NCBI GenBank assembly: GCA_041591635.1
Contig: JBFHRO010000129.1
Coordinates: forward strand, 1-9,365
DNA from: JACKOD01 sp041591635
GTDB taxonomy: Bacteria > Pseudomonadota > Gammaproteobacteria > Pseudomonadales > Oleiphilaceae
Length of the DNA: 9,365 nt
Reading direction: 5' to 3'
Within the stretch, counting starts at the first letter, position 1. Each line of letters starts with the position of its first letter. Position numbers and translations under genes: made by a program. The notes beneath the pieces are model-generated. The model made no database searches. It was not told where the DNA came from and saw only the letters and a program-made list of their open reading frames with translations. Shown here piece by piece: positions 1 through 6,598 of this stretch.

Positions 1-2
1 AC

Positions 3-500
3 TTTCAGGCAGGGCGTGCGGTTAGCCGCCGTTACCGCAACCGGCGTATTGGGGAATTCCTGAAAGAGCTGGACCTGACAGAAGGCCGCTCCACCGGCAT
101 CCCCAAGATCCTCAAGGTAATGGCCGCCAATGGCTCACCCGCACCGCTGTTCGAGACCGATGACGACCGGCTGTCCTTCGTGATTCGCTTGCCTGCGCAT
201 CCAGCGACCGCTGCTGAGAATGCGCTGACCACGCAAGTCACCACGCAAGTCACCACGCAAGTCACCACGCAAGTCGGGATGCTCTTGTCGCAGCTTTCAG
301 GTGAAATGACTCGGCAAGAGATACAGGATGCCTTAGCGCTGAACAACCGGGAGCATTTCCGCAAAACCTATCTCGTGCCTGCGCTAGAACAAGGAGTTAT
401 CGAAATGACCCTGCCAGACAAGCCCAACAGCCGCAGTCAACGCTACCGCCTAACCGAGACAGGGCAGCATTGGCTGGAGCAGCAGAAGAGCCAGACATAG
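3..500 (+). CDS. AlbA_2/RecG-C-like putative transcriptional regulator, 3' part only
   Basis: The reading frame is open from base 3 to TAG at 498-500, so the gene enters from the left and its start is missing. The internal ATG at 120 is not likely to be the true start, because recognisable protein lies upstream of it. That upstream part reads RRYRNRRIGEFLKELDL then GRSTGIPKILKVM, which matches the conserved end of the RecG-C/HATPase_c_4-like domain found after AlbA_2 (Schlafen-type) domains. Next come a short linker, a perfect TTQV x4 repeat (228-275), and a winged-helix-like C-terminal domain with SGEMTRQEIQDAL and NREHFRKTYLVPAL, typical of this family and of Fic-like proteins. Such proteins are usually annotated as putative transcriptional regulators or 'ATP-dependent DNA helicase' and occur in accessory regions. 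Their molecular role is poorly defined. It has no obvious link to the polysaccharide genes. The family call is fairly secure, the function is not. Confidence 0.8.
   Translation, partial: FQAGRAVSRRYRNRRIGEFLKELDLTEGRSTGIPKILKVMAANGSPAPLFETDDDRLSFVIRLPAHPATAAENALTTQVTTQVTTQVTTQVGMLLSQLSGEMTRQEIQDALALNNREHFRKTYLVPALEQGVIEMTLPDKPNSRSQRYRLTETGQHWLEQQKSQT
228..275 (+). repeat. Perfect 12-bp tandem repeat, 4 copies, in frame (TTQV x4)
   Basis: Four identical copies of ACCACGCAAGTC lie head to tail at 228-239, 240-251, 252-263 and 264-275. The unit is a multiple of three and is read as Thr-Thr-Gln-Val in the surrounding gene, so copy-number change would lengthen or shorten the linker without a frameshift. 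It sits between the ATPase-like C-domain and the winged-helix domain. Similar TTQV-type linkers are known from general experience with AlbA_2/Fic-like proteins. The complete identity at codon wobble positions suggests recent expansion or gene conversion. Confidence 0.95.
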
Positions 501-546
501 CGCTGCATTACGCCCCCCCGCAGCACTCCGCACCGGCCTGCACCAC

Positions 547-660
547 CCTCGAAAGCCGGTTTTTGACTAAGACCCTTCCGGAAGATGCCGCACTGGCCGC
601 GCTGCGCGACGACTTCCAGCGCATGATCGGTGCCGGCATGTTCATCGGCGAGTCACTTGG
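547..660 (+). pseudogene. Fragment resembling the C-terminus of an AbiEii-type nucleotidyltransferase toxin
   Basis: In the frame with codons beginning at 548, the plus strand reads ESRFLTKTLPEDAALAALRDD followed by FQRMIGAGMFIGE, and homology-like character stops near SLG (about 660). The pattern LxxLxxDYxxMxxxMxxGE resembles the C-terminal helical segment of AbiEii/DUF1814 nucleotidyltransferases, the toxin part of type IV toxin-antitoxin and abortive-infection systems. There is no start codon with a ribosome binding site, no nucleotidyltransferase motif, and the frame then runs into unrelated low-quality sequence to a stop at 866-868. I read it as a gene remnant about 35 residues long. The family assignment rests on pattern memory only, so it is tentative, and it could be another helical domain. 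Confidence 0.35.
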
Positions 661-679
661 CCGCAGGATGTACCGCGTC

Positions 680-809
680 CTGAAGCCGACAGGGAAACTC
701 TCAACAGCCGCCGGATCAGCTTGGCCTCGCGCTCGTTGGGCACCAGTCGGCGGTTCTCGACGTCGTAACCCAGCGGCGGCACGCCACCCATCCACATACC
801 CTTGCTACA
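680..809 (-). pseudogene. Remnant of a large serine recombinase (Recombinase domain)
   Basis: The minus strand, in the frame read down from 842, contains SKGMWMGGVPPLGYDVENRR followed by LVPNEREAKLIRRLL (about 806-702). This is the signature start of the 'Recombinase' domain that follows the catalytic resolvase domain in large serine recombinases (the typical pattern is KGMWMGG-PPLGYD followed by N-E-E-A---I-R-IF). Upstream residues (MQMDLHCGLLVC) do not look like the family, and the catalytic N-terminal domain is absent. Past LIRRLL the frame loses similarity. The neighbouring frame reads ESFPVGFRTRY, which could be the family's ERF-x-x-G-S-x-T segment after a frameshift. It is a dead fragment of about 35-45 codons, marking a former integrated element just upstream of the polysaccharide operon. 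Confidence 0.65.
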
Positions 810-823
810 CACCAACAACCCGC

Positions 824-843
824 AATGCAAATCCATTTGCATT
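824..843. promoter_or_regulatory. Perfect inverted repeat, candidate activator (enhancer) site
   Basis: AATGCAAAT (824-832) and ATTTGCATT (835-843) are exact reverse complements separated by CC. A further TTGCAAAT follows at 844-851. The centre lies about 97 bp upstream of the GG of the sigma-54-type promoter at 929-944, a usual distance for a sigma-54 enhancer-binding protein. A TTGCAAAT-containing inverted repeat also precedes the second sigma-54-type promoter (7649-7681). Binding by an activator is inference. It could also be a leftover of the recombinase element next to it. Confidence 0.45.
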
Positions 844-890
844 TTGCAAATCGCTTACCCAGCGTTAAGCCAGTTTATTTTTCGCTTTAA

Positions 891-903
891 AATCATACTG
901 TTA
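891..903 (+). promoter_or_regulatory. IHF-like binding site (one mismatch)
   Basis: AATCATACTGTTA matches the IHF consensus WATCAANNNNTTR at every fixed position but one (T instead of A at position 6). It lies in an AT-rich stretch between the upstream inverted repeat and the -24/-12 promoter, with its right end 27 bp from the GG doublet. IHF bending between enhancer and promoter is standard for sigma-54 promoters. A chance match is possible in AT-rich DNA, but a site with the same single mismatched position lies before the second promoter. Confidence 0.4.
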
Positions 904-928
904 AATAACACACACTACCCCCCATAGC

Positions 929-944
929 TGGCACGCATCTTGAA
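929..944 (+). promoter_or_regulatory. Sigma-54 (-24/-12) promoter of the polysaccharide operon
   Basis: TGGCACG-CATC-TTGAA matches the sigma-54 consensus TGGCACG-N4-TTGCA except for A in place of C in the -12 element. The GG at 930-931 and the G at 942 have the required 10-bp spacing. The predicted transcription start is near 955, giving a leader of about 34 bases to the ATG at 989. The identical CTGGCACGC string recurs at the second promoter. Transcription would need RpoN plus an enhancer-binding ATPase activator, whose gene is not in this window. Confidence 0.8.
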
Positions 945-988
945 ACAGTAGAGAAAACACCCGTTCACCCTGAAAAGAGGTACGCCCC

Positions 989-1330
989 ATGACACTCACC
1001 ATGAAAAAGTACAAATCCGTCATTCTCGTTGATCTTCCTGCCAGCATCACCCTGGCCAATGCCGATGACGTGCAGGAGGCGCTGCACAAGATAGTGGCGC
1101 ACGGCTATTCGCGCCTGTTGCTGAATATGGCAGGCGTGGAGTTCATGGATTCCAGCGGTCTGTCGGTGCTGGTCTCCCTCTACAAGCGGTTGCGGACCCA
1201 GGGCAAGGTCGCCTTGCTGTCACCCTCGGTTAACGTGCGCGCCTTGCTGGAGCTCACCCGCCTGAACGAAATTCTGGATATGTACGAAGACATGCGCAAC
1301 GCGCTGTCTGATCTGCAAACTGCTGCATGA
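989..1330 (+). CDS. STAS-domain protein (anti-sigma-factor-antagonist type), SypA-like
   Basis: This 113-residue protein is essentially one STAS domain, the usual length for SpoIIAA/RsbV-type antagonists. It has the beta-strand start VILVDLPASITLANADDVQ, the core LLLNMAGVEFMDSSGLSVLV, and the C-terminal helix. The D54-S55-S56-G57 motif is the conserved phosphorylation loop, in which a serine is phosphorylated by an HPK/GHKL-type anti-sigma kinase and dephosphorylated by a PP2C phosphatase. The start at 989 is supported by AAGAGG at 975-980, 8 bases upstream. It is the first gene after the sigma-54-type promoter and is followed at once by the exporter gene. In Vibrio fischeri the STAS protein SypA heads the syp polysaccharide locus and is switched by SypE-dependent phosphorylation. 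A similar post-translational switch on polysaccharide production is inferred here. No kinase or phosphatase partner is visible in the window. Confidence 0.9.
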   Translation: MTLTMKKYKSVILVDLPASITLANADDVQEALHKIVAHGYSRLLLNMAGVEFMDSSGLSVLVSLYKRLRTQGKVALLSPSVNVRALLELTRLNEILDMYEDMRNALSDLQTAA

Positions 1331-1338
1331 GGCCCGCC

Positions 1339-2589
1339 ATGAATCACGCCTGTAAAGTGCTCGCCGCAACCCTGGCCATCAGCCTGTTGCAGGGCTGCGC
1401 TTCGCCACGGGTGGCGGCGCCGAATACCAGTGAAACCCCCTACCCGGCCCACTGGCTGGGGATGACCGCCCAGCAGGCCCCTGCACGCTGGGAACATGTG
1501 GCACCCCATCAGGCCTATCTGCCCGATCTGGCGGGCAAATCCGCGGCGTTAGGGGGCCACCCCAGCGCCTTTGTGCATCCGGGGCAGACACAGGAAGCCG
1601 GGCTCTCTCCGGGCGATCGGGTGCGGGTATGGTTTCCTGGCAGCCAGTGGAAAAACGGTTTTTTTGATGACAAGGACGATACCTTCAGCGGCGTCTATGA
1701 AGTCGGCATGAACGGTCATCTCAAGCTTCCTTACCTGAATTCCCTGTCGGTGTTTGGCCTGAAGGCACACGAACTTGAAGCCCTGATCCGGGCGAATCTG
1801 GAGCATCAGGGGTTCTTCCGCCAGGGCATGGCGCAGGTGAGCGTCACCGTTCAGGAATGGGCGCCGGTTACCGTCTTTGTTAACGGTGCCGTGTTCAACG
1901 ACGGCCAGGTAACCATTCACACCCGTCAGCGGGAGTTACCGAGCGAGCAGTTCAACACCCAGGGAGAAACCCTGGCTCTGGATCGCAAGCTCTCGGCCGC
2001 TCTGCGGGCCGCCGGAGGGGTTCGCCCCGACGCGGATATCAGCCGGATTGAAGTCATTCGCCCCGGCGGCACCCTGACGCTCGACCTGCGAGGTTTGACC
2101 CTTGGCTTTCCGGCCGAGGACCTGACCCTGATGCATGGCGATTTCATCCGCGTGCCCAGCCTGGGGGTTCCCCAGGAAGCCCTGATTGCCCCCTCGCCCA
2201 TTACGCCGCCGGGGTTGCGGGTATTTATCTCCAACCTCACCACGCCGGCCTCGGATAACGCGAGCTCGGCCATCAGCCCCCATTCCACCAGCCTGCCTTA
2301 CGGGTCGCGATTGCACACGGCGGTGGTTTCGGGCAACTGCGCCGGCGGTACCGCAGCCACCAACAGTGCCCGCAAGGTGGTGCTGATTACCCGTGATCCG
2401 GTACGCCAGCAACCGGTGACCATCGAACGTGACATCGAAGCGGTGATGCGTGAAGCCTACAACCCGGGCATCAACCCGTATTTGATGCCCGAAGACAGCC
2501 TGGTGTGCTACGACTCCGAGATCACCAACCTGCGGGACATTGCCCGCACCATTGGTGACCTTTTGATTCCGTTTCCCCTGTTTCGCTAA
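1339..2589 (+). CDS. Outer-membrane polysaccharide export lipoprotein (Wza-like)
   Basis: Predicted 416-residue exporter that would form the outer-membrane channel for the polymer. The N-terminus is a lipoprotein signal peptide with lipobox LLQGC, lipidated Cys20, and Ala at +2, compatible with outer-membrane sorting. A Poly_export domain begins near residue 89 (LSPGDRVRVWF) and includes MNGHLKLPYL, a variant of the usual DG-x-I-x-LP element. An SLBB-type beta-grasp region follows from about 175 (VTVFVNGAVFNDGQV) to about 270. The C-terminal third (about 280-416) looks like another SLBB-like unit (VTIERDIEAVMREA, then NPYLMPEDSLV) and carries two cysteines, C334 and C390, that could form a periplasmic disulfide. 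I chose ATG 1339 because GAGG at 1329-1332 sits 6 bases upstream. The ATG at 1327, overlapping the STAS stop, has no clear ribosome site and would add MRPA. It sits directly before the chain-length gene, as in wza-wzz/wzc pairs. Confidence 0.88.
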   Translation: MNHACKVLAATLAISLLQGCASPRVAAPNTSETPYPAHWLGMTAQQAPARWEHVAPHQAYLPDLAGKSAALGGHPSAFVHPGQTQEAGLSPGDRVRVWFPGSQWKNGFFDDKDDTFSGVYEVGMNGHLKLPYLNSLSVFGLKAHELEALIRANLEHQGFFRQGMAQVSVTVQEWAPVTVFVNGAVFNDGQVTIHTRQRELPSEQFNTQGETLALDRKLSAALRAAGGVRPDADISRIEVIRPGGTLTLDLRGLTLGFPAEDLTLMHGDFIRVPSLGVPQEALIAPSPITPPGLRVFISNLTTPASDNASSAISPHSTSLPYGSRLHTAVVSGNCAGGTAATNSARKVVLITRDPVRQQPVTIERDIEAVMREAYNPGINPYLMPEDSLVCYDSEITNLRDIARTIGDLLIPFPLFR

Positions 2590-2605
2590 TCCCTGTAGTG
2601 CGGTA

Positions 2606-4027
2606 ATGACGATGAGCCATGAGCCAGTAAACCCGCCAGCCAAAAGCCTGATCTATCGGGCCCTGGTTGATGGCAGCCGACTGAACCCCAGAGACCGCCG
2701 CACCCTGTATCTGGCGCTGGGTATCAGCTTGAGCCTGATTATCTGGATCAGCATCGGCCTGTTTGTGAGCTTGCAGAAAACCCGTTATGTGAGTGAATGG
2801 ACGCTCATTCTGCCCGGCGTCGGCAAGGGGCACTCCGTCAGCCTGGACAGCATAGGGCAAGCTTCGGCAACGGCCACCTCGCCTTTTGGCAGCTCGGCGC
2901 TGGACCCCAAAGTCAATTACAAACATCTGGCTCTAAGCCAGCCAGTGCTTGAGCGGGCGGCAAAGAGCCTTGATCTGTCGGTCAGGGACTTTGGCAAACC
3001 CCGCATCAAGCTGATCGACCAGACCTCGCTGATCGAGCTTGAGCTGAAAGGAAGCACGGCGCAGGAGGCACAGACCAAATCCTGGGCCCTTTACCACAGC
3101 CTGCAAACCCAACTGGAGCTGCTGCGCGACCGGGAGTCGGAATCCATTGTGCAGTCGAGCCTCAAGGCGCTGGATGAATTCAGCGACAAACTCGAATTGA
3201 GCCAAAAGAACAAACTGCAATTTCAGGTTAATGCCGGGGTACTGTCACTGGAGCATTTCAGTCTGCTGGTGCAACAACTCGAAGAAAAACGCAACCACCA
3301 CGAGACCCTGCAGGCACGCTTGAAATTCGTCAGCCGGCGGGTCGAATCCCTGCTCAAAAGTGCAGGTCTGCAGGAGCAGGATCTGAAGAAAGCCCTCCTG
3401 CTGCGCAATGATCCGGTGTTTCAGGAACAACTGCACCGGCACGCCGACATTCATACCCAGATGTCCTCACTCAAAGGCGTATGGGGGCCGCATCACCCCC
3501 AGTACAAACATCTGCTGGCAGCCCACGAAACGGTAAACCACAAGCTGACCTCACGCGGCCATCGCCTGCTGCACGATGCCACGGCAAATACGGCGCAACT
3601 CATCGAATGGGGCGGTAACCGGCTGCAAGGCCCGGTACTGGGTGACCTGGTGAGCCTGGTATCGGAGCAGGCGGGCCTGCACGAACAGATTCATGTTGTT
3701 GGCCAGGCCATTTTGCAACTGAAACAACGTATTGACGATAACGCCGAGGATGCCATTCATCTTGACGATCTGGCGCGCAAACAACAGGTGGCCACTGCCG
3801 TGTTTACCACGGCACTGGCCAAGCAGGACATGGGCAAAAGCGACCGATTCGCGTCTTACCCGCTGGTACAGCTGCTGTCCGAGCCTTCATTGCCCGAAAC
3901 CCCCGACAACCTCAAACGGCTGCACGCCTTCGGCGGTGCCCTGGTGAGTAATCTCGCCCTGTTCATAGGAATGCTGTGTTTATGGTTACGCAAACCCTTA
4001 CTCCAGAAAGCCCTGAAGAACGCCTGA
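2606..4027 (+). CDS. Wzz/GNVR-type chain-length determinant (polysaccharide co-polymerase) without kinase domain
   Basis: Predicted 473-residue inner-membrane protein with the co-polymerase layout. A short cytoplasmic N-terminus is followed by TM1 (about 34-56, LYLALGISLSLIIWISIGLF), a long periplasmic region rich in heptad-like helices (roughly 150-400), a proline-containing segment (EPSLPETPDN, about 426-435) and TM2 (about 442-462). It ends RKPLLQKALKNA with no room for a BY-kinase, no Walker A motif and no tyrosine-rich tail, so it is unlike full-length Wzc. Such proteins set polymer length and link Wzy to the Wza-type exporter. The start could be ATG 2606 or ATG 2612. Neither has a strong ribosome site, and the gap from the exporter gene is 16 bases. 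The 3' end overlaps the next gene by about 46 bases. Confidence 0.85.
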   Translation: MTMSHEPVNPPAKSLIYRALVDGSRLNPRDRRTLYLALGISLSLIIWISIGLFVSLQKTRYVSEWTLILPGVGKGHSVSLDSIGQASATATSPFGSSALDPKVNYKHLALSQPVLERAAKSLDLSVRDFGKPRIKLIDQTSLIELELKGSTAQEAQTKSWALYHSLQTQLELLRDRESESIVQSSLKALDEFSDKLELSQKNKLQFQVNAGVLSLEHFSLLVQQLEEKRNHHETLQARLKFVSRRVESLLKSAGLQEQDLKKALLLRNDPVFQEQLHRHADIHTQMSSLKGVWGPHHPQYKHLLAAHETVNHKLTSRGHRLLHDATANTAQLIEWGGNRLQGPVLGDLVSLVSEQAGLHEQIHVVGQAILQLKQRIDDNAEDAIHLDDLARKQQVATAVFTTALAKQDMGKSDRFASYPLVQLLSEPSLPETPDNLKRLHAFGGALVSNLALFIGMLCLWLRKPLLQKALKNA

Positions 4028-5298
4028 TCTGGTGGGCCATTACCGCCATCTATCCGCTCTATTTCGCGGGGGCGCTGTACATTGTCGGCCCGGTGGTGGG
4101 CTGGGTACTCTTGTTCATGGTGCTGGCCCGAAAGGCCCGGCAATGGCAGGGCCTGCAACCCCGCACACGCATTCCCTGGGCGATCCGGCTGTGGATACTG
4201 GGCATGCTGGTGATGTTGCTGAGTCTGGTGATGGGCCACCTCGACTACCGCCTGGGCAGTGCACAGCTCATCAAATCCAGTATCGGCTGGGCCAAGGGCT
4301 GGGCCTTGCTGGCAATTTTTCCGCTGGCCGGCACACTGCGCATTCGCCCGGCACTGCTGTATCGTGCCTGCATGGTCGTGTGCCGCCATACCCTCTGGAT
4401 GGCGCCGCTGTTTATGGCGGCCTGGCTGCTGCGCCTGCCGGAAACGCCCTATGTATCACCGCTGAAAATAGTTGGCGGGCCCGGGCCTGAGTTTTTCGCC
4501 CTGTCGCTGTACGAAATTGACCCGCAAAGCGGGATGCCCCGCTGGCGGCTGTTCACCCCCTGGGCACCGGCCCTTGGGTTTATGGCCACGATCTTTTTCG
4601 TGTTTGCCCTGGCCGAAAAGGAAAGTTACTGGCGCCGGATCGGGATAGCGGCGAGCATCCTGATGGTTTTGATGTCGCAATCACGCCTGGGGGCTGTCAG
4701 CCTGCTGGCGGTAGCGGGCGCCTGGTTACTGATCAGCCGCTTCAGCGTGCCCCTGTGTGCCTTCTTCGTTGCCCTGGGTGCCTACCTGTTTGCCTTTATC
4801 GGCCCGGTGCTGGTCGATGGCGTGATGCAGTTTACCGCTGCCCTCAAGGCCGCCCGGGCCGACTCTACCCGGGTGCGCGAAACCCTGGCCCGCATCGCTC
4901 TCGAACGCTGGCAGAATGAAGCTCCCCTGTGGGGGCATGCCACCGTGGAGCGCGGCCCGCATCTGGTCGAGTACATGCCCATTGGCAGCCACCATACCTG
5001 GTATGGCCTGCTGTTCGTCAAAGGTGCGGTAGGCGCGGTCGCGCTGGCACTGCCCATGGTCTTCTCGGCGCTGGTGCTCCTGTCGCACTTGCGTCCAACG
5101 GGGGCATCCCGCCCGGCCCTTTGCTGCCTGGGTCTGCTCGCGCTTTATACCCTGGGAGAAAACCTGGAAATTCTCGCCTACCTCATTTGGCCCGCCCTGC
5201 TGTGTCTGGGCATGGCCCACAACGAATCCTGTTCTGGCGAGATTATTGCAACACCCGCTTTAACCACTGTCACCAAGGGAGACGCTTCGCATGTATAA
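3982..5298 (+). CDS. O-antigen ligase/Wzy polymerase-like membrane protein
   Basis: Highly hydrophobic protein of 438 residues with about 11-12 predicted membrane segments. It has the WzyC/O-antigen ligase features: SQSRLG within a hydrophobic run, then a large periplasmic loop with RETLARIALERWQNEAPLWG and a GSHHTWYGLLFVKG segment equivalent to the family's GSHN-x-YL-x-x-L-x-x-G. The likely role is polymerisation of lipid-linked repeat units in the periplasm, since the neighbours are a Wzz-like and a Wza-like protein. A ligase role cannot be excluded, as the families are not separable by sequence alone. The start is either ATG 3982 or GTG 3976. AGGA at 3967-3970 is 5 bases from the GTG and 11 from the ATG. 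Both starts lie inside the end of the chain-length gene, suggesting translational coupling. Its stop overlaps the following start by 8 bases. Confidence 0.85.
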   Translation: MVTQTLTPESPEERLIWWAITAIYPLYFAGALYIVGPVVGWVLLFMVLARKARQWQGLQPRTRIPWAIRLWILGMLVMLLSLVMGHLDYRLGSAQLIKSSIGWAKGWALLAIFPLAGTLRIRPALLYRACMVVCRHTLWMAPLFMAAWLLRLPETPYVSPLKIVGGPGPEFFALSLYEIDPQSGMPRWRLFTPWAPALGFMATIFFVFALAEKESYWRRIGIAASILMVLMSQSRLGAVSLLAVAGAWLLISRFSVPLCAFFVALGAYLFAFIGPVLVDGVMQFTAALKAARADSTRVRETLARIALERWQNEAPLWGHATVERGPHLVEYMPIGSHHTWYGLLFVKGAVGAVALALPMVFSALVLLSHLRPTGASRPALCCLGLLALYTLGENLEILAYLIWPALLCLGMAHNESCSGEIIATPALTTVTKGDASHV

Positions 5299-6598
5299 AC
5301 CCGCCTTTGCCACCCCCACGGCCCTGTCACCAGATCCAGGGCAACCCGGTGCACCCAGGGTGCTGCTGGTCATTGCCCGGTACTGGCCGGCCATTGGTGG
5401 CGCTGAACTGCACTCCCGGGAAATGGCGCAACATCTGCAGCACTCGGGCACGCCAACCGCTGTGTTCTGCCATTTAAGCAACCAGAACGGCCACAACGAA
5501 GCCGCGATTCTGCAGGCACCCGCCCGGCAGCTTTATGACGGCGATGTTGAAGTCATACAAAGGCCCTACCAGGGCCCGCTCAAACCCCTGCTGGCGCCGC
5601 TGGCGCAAGGCTATCCGCACTGGCGCGCCGTCAGGCCACTGTATAACCAGATCATTCGGCGCTTCTCGGCGCAGGCCATTACCCGGGCGGCCCGCAACGC
5701 CGATGTCGTTCACAATGTCTACAGCGGCATGACCATGGTTTCAGAAGCCGCCTGCGAGGCCGCCCAACGGCTGCAGATCCCCTTTGTGTTCACCCCGCTG
5801 GCGCGCACCTGTGACGGCCCCAAAAGTGCCTGGGCGACGCCACGCCTGAAGCGCCTTTATGCCCGGGCCGATGCCATCATTGCCCTGACCGGGCACGAGA
5901 AAGCCTGGCTGGTCGGGCTGGGGGTCGCGGCCGACAAGATTCATGTCTGCCCCATGGGCCCCTTGATGGCCTCTGGTAACGGAAAGAGCGACTTTCGCCA
6001 GCGCTACGCCCTGGGCGCGCATCCTGTTGTGCTGTTTCTGGGGCGTCACGATGAAAACAAGGGGTATCACCTTTTGCTCCAGGCAACGCAGCAAGTATGG
6101 CGCCAGCGGCCCGATACCCGCTTTGTCTTTTTTGGCCCCCAGACCCCGGACTCCCAGGCCCGTTTTGCGCCAGCGGCCGATTCCCGCATTCAGGTCATAG
6201 AGTCGCCCTGCCAGCAACTCAAGCGCAGTGCCATTGAGGCCTGTGACCTTTTGTGTGTGCCCTCCCGCGCCGAAAGCCTGGGGGTGGTGTATCTCGAGGC
6301 CTGGCAAGCCGGAAAGCCGGTAATCGGCGGCGACATCGCGGTACTGCGAAGCGTCATCGAACACAACCAGGACGGCTTGCTGTGTCCGCCCGAGGCCCGC
6401 CAGATCGCCGGCAACATTGACCGCCTGCTGGCTGACCCGGGACTGCGACAACGCCTGGGTATGGCGGGCAAGCGCAAGGTAGAACAGCAGTACGCCTGGC
6501 CCGTCATTGCCAAAACACTTAACGCGGTCTACCGCAACCTTGCCTCCAATGGGCGGGAAGGCGCCACCGCACCACTGACTGAGGTAAGTTTCCCATGA
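5291..6598 (+). CDS. Glycosyltransferase family 4 (GT-B fold)
   Basis: 435-residue retaining glycosyltransferase. The N-terminal Rossmann domain starts VLLVIARYWPAIGGAELHSR (the GGAE loop, residues 36-39, is typical of GT4 acceptor domains). The C-terminal donor domain opens with LGRHDENKGYHLLLQA (R252 and K257 are the expected phosphate-binding residues) and holds the EX7E motif ESLGVVYLE (E328, E336), followed by GKPVIGGD and NQDGLLCPP. It would transfer a nucleotide-activated sugar onto the growing undecaprenyl-linked repeat unit at the cytoplasmic face. The sugar is not predictable. The residues before about 22 (Pro-rich, PTALSPDPGQPG) are outside the fold. The start is supported by AAGGGAGA at 5276-5283 and overlaps the upstream gene by 8 bases. 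Confidence 0.92.
   Translation: MYKPAFATPTALSPDPGQPGAPRVLLVIARYWPAIGGAELHSREMAQHLQHSGTPTAVFCHLSNQNGHNEAAILQAPARQLYDGDVEVIQRPYQGPLKPLLAPLAQGYPHWRAVRPLYNQIIRRFSAQAITRAARNADVVHNVYSGMTMVSEAACEAAQRLQIPFVFTPLARTCDGPKSAWATPRLKRLYARADAIIALTGHEKAWLVGLGVAADKIHVCPMGPLMASGNGKSDFRQRYALGAHPVVLFLGRHDENKGYHLLLQATQQVWRQRPDTRFVFFGPQTPDSQARFAPAADSRIQVIESPCQQLKRSAIEACDLLCVPSRAESLGVVYLEAWQAGKPVIGGDIAVLRSVIEHNQDGLLCPPEARQIAGNIDRLLADPGLRQRLGMAGKRKVEQQYAWPVIAKTLNAVYRNLASNGREGATAPLTEVSFP

Noticed and set aside
228..275. Short direct repeats as a CRISPR-like array
   Set aside because: Units are 12 bp, contiguous without spacers and in frame with a coding sequence.
508..795. 95-codon minus-strand ORF and the long plus-strand ORF ending at 868
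   Set aside because: As whole ORFs they have no ribosome site or coherent family pattern and run across the junction of two unrelated remnants. Only the short segments described look protein-like.
1936..2643. Long minus-strand ORF opposite the exporter gene (235 codons)
   Set aside because: It is antisense to a well-supported exporter, with low-complexity Gly/Arg/Gln composition typical of a shadow frame in GC-rich DNA.
2606..4027. Full Wzc-type tyrosine autokinase
   Set aside because: The protein ends 11 residues or so after the second membrane segment, with no Walker A/B motifs or tyrosine cluster.
5741..6451. Long minus-strand ORF opposite the GT4 gene (236 codons)
   Set aside because: It lies fully inside a clear GT4 gene with intact motifs and has no recognisable domain.
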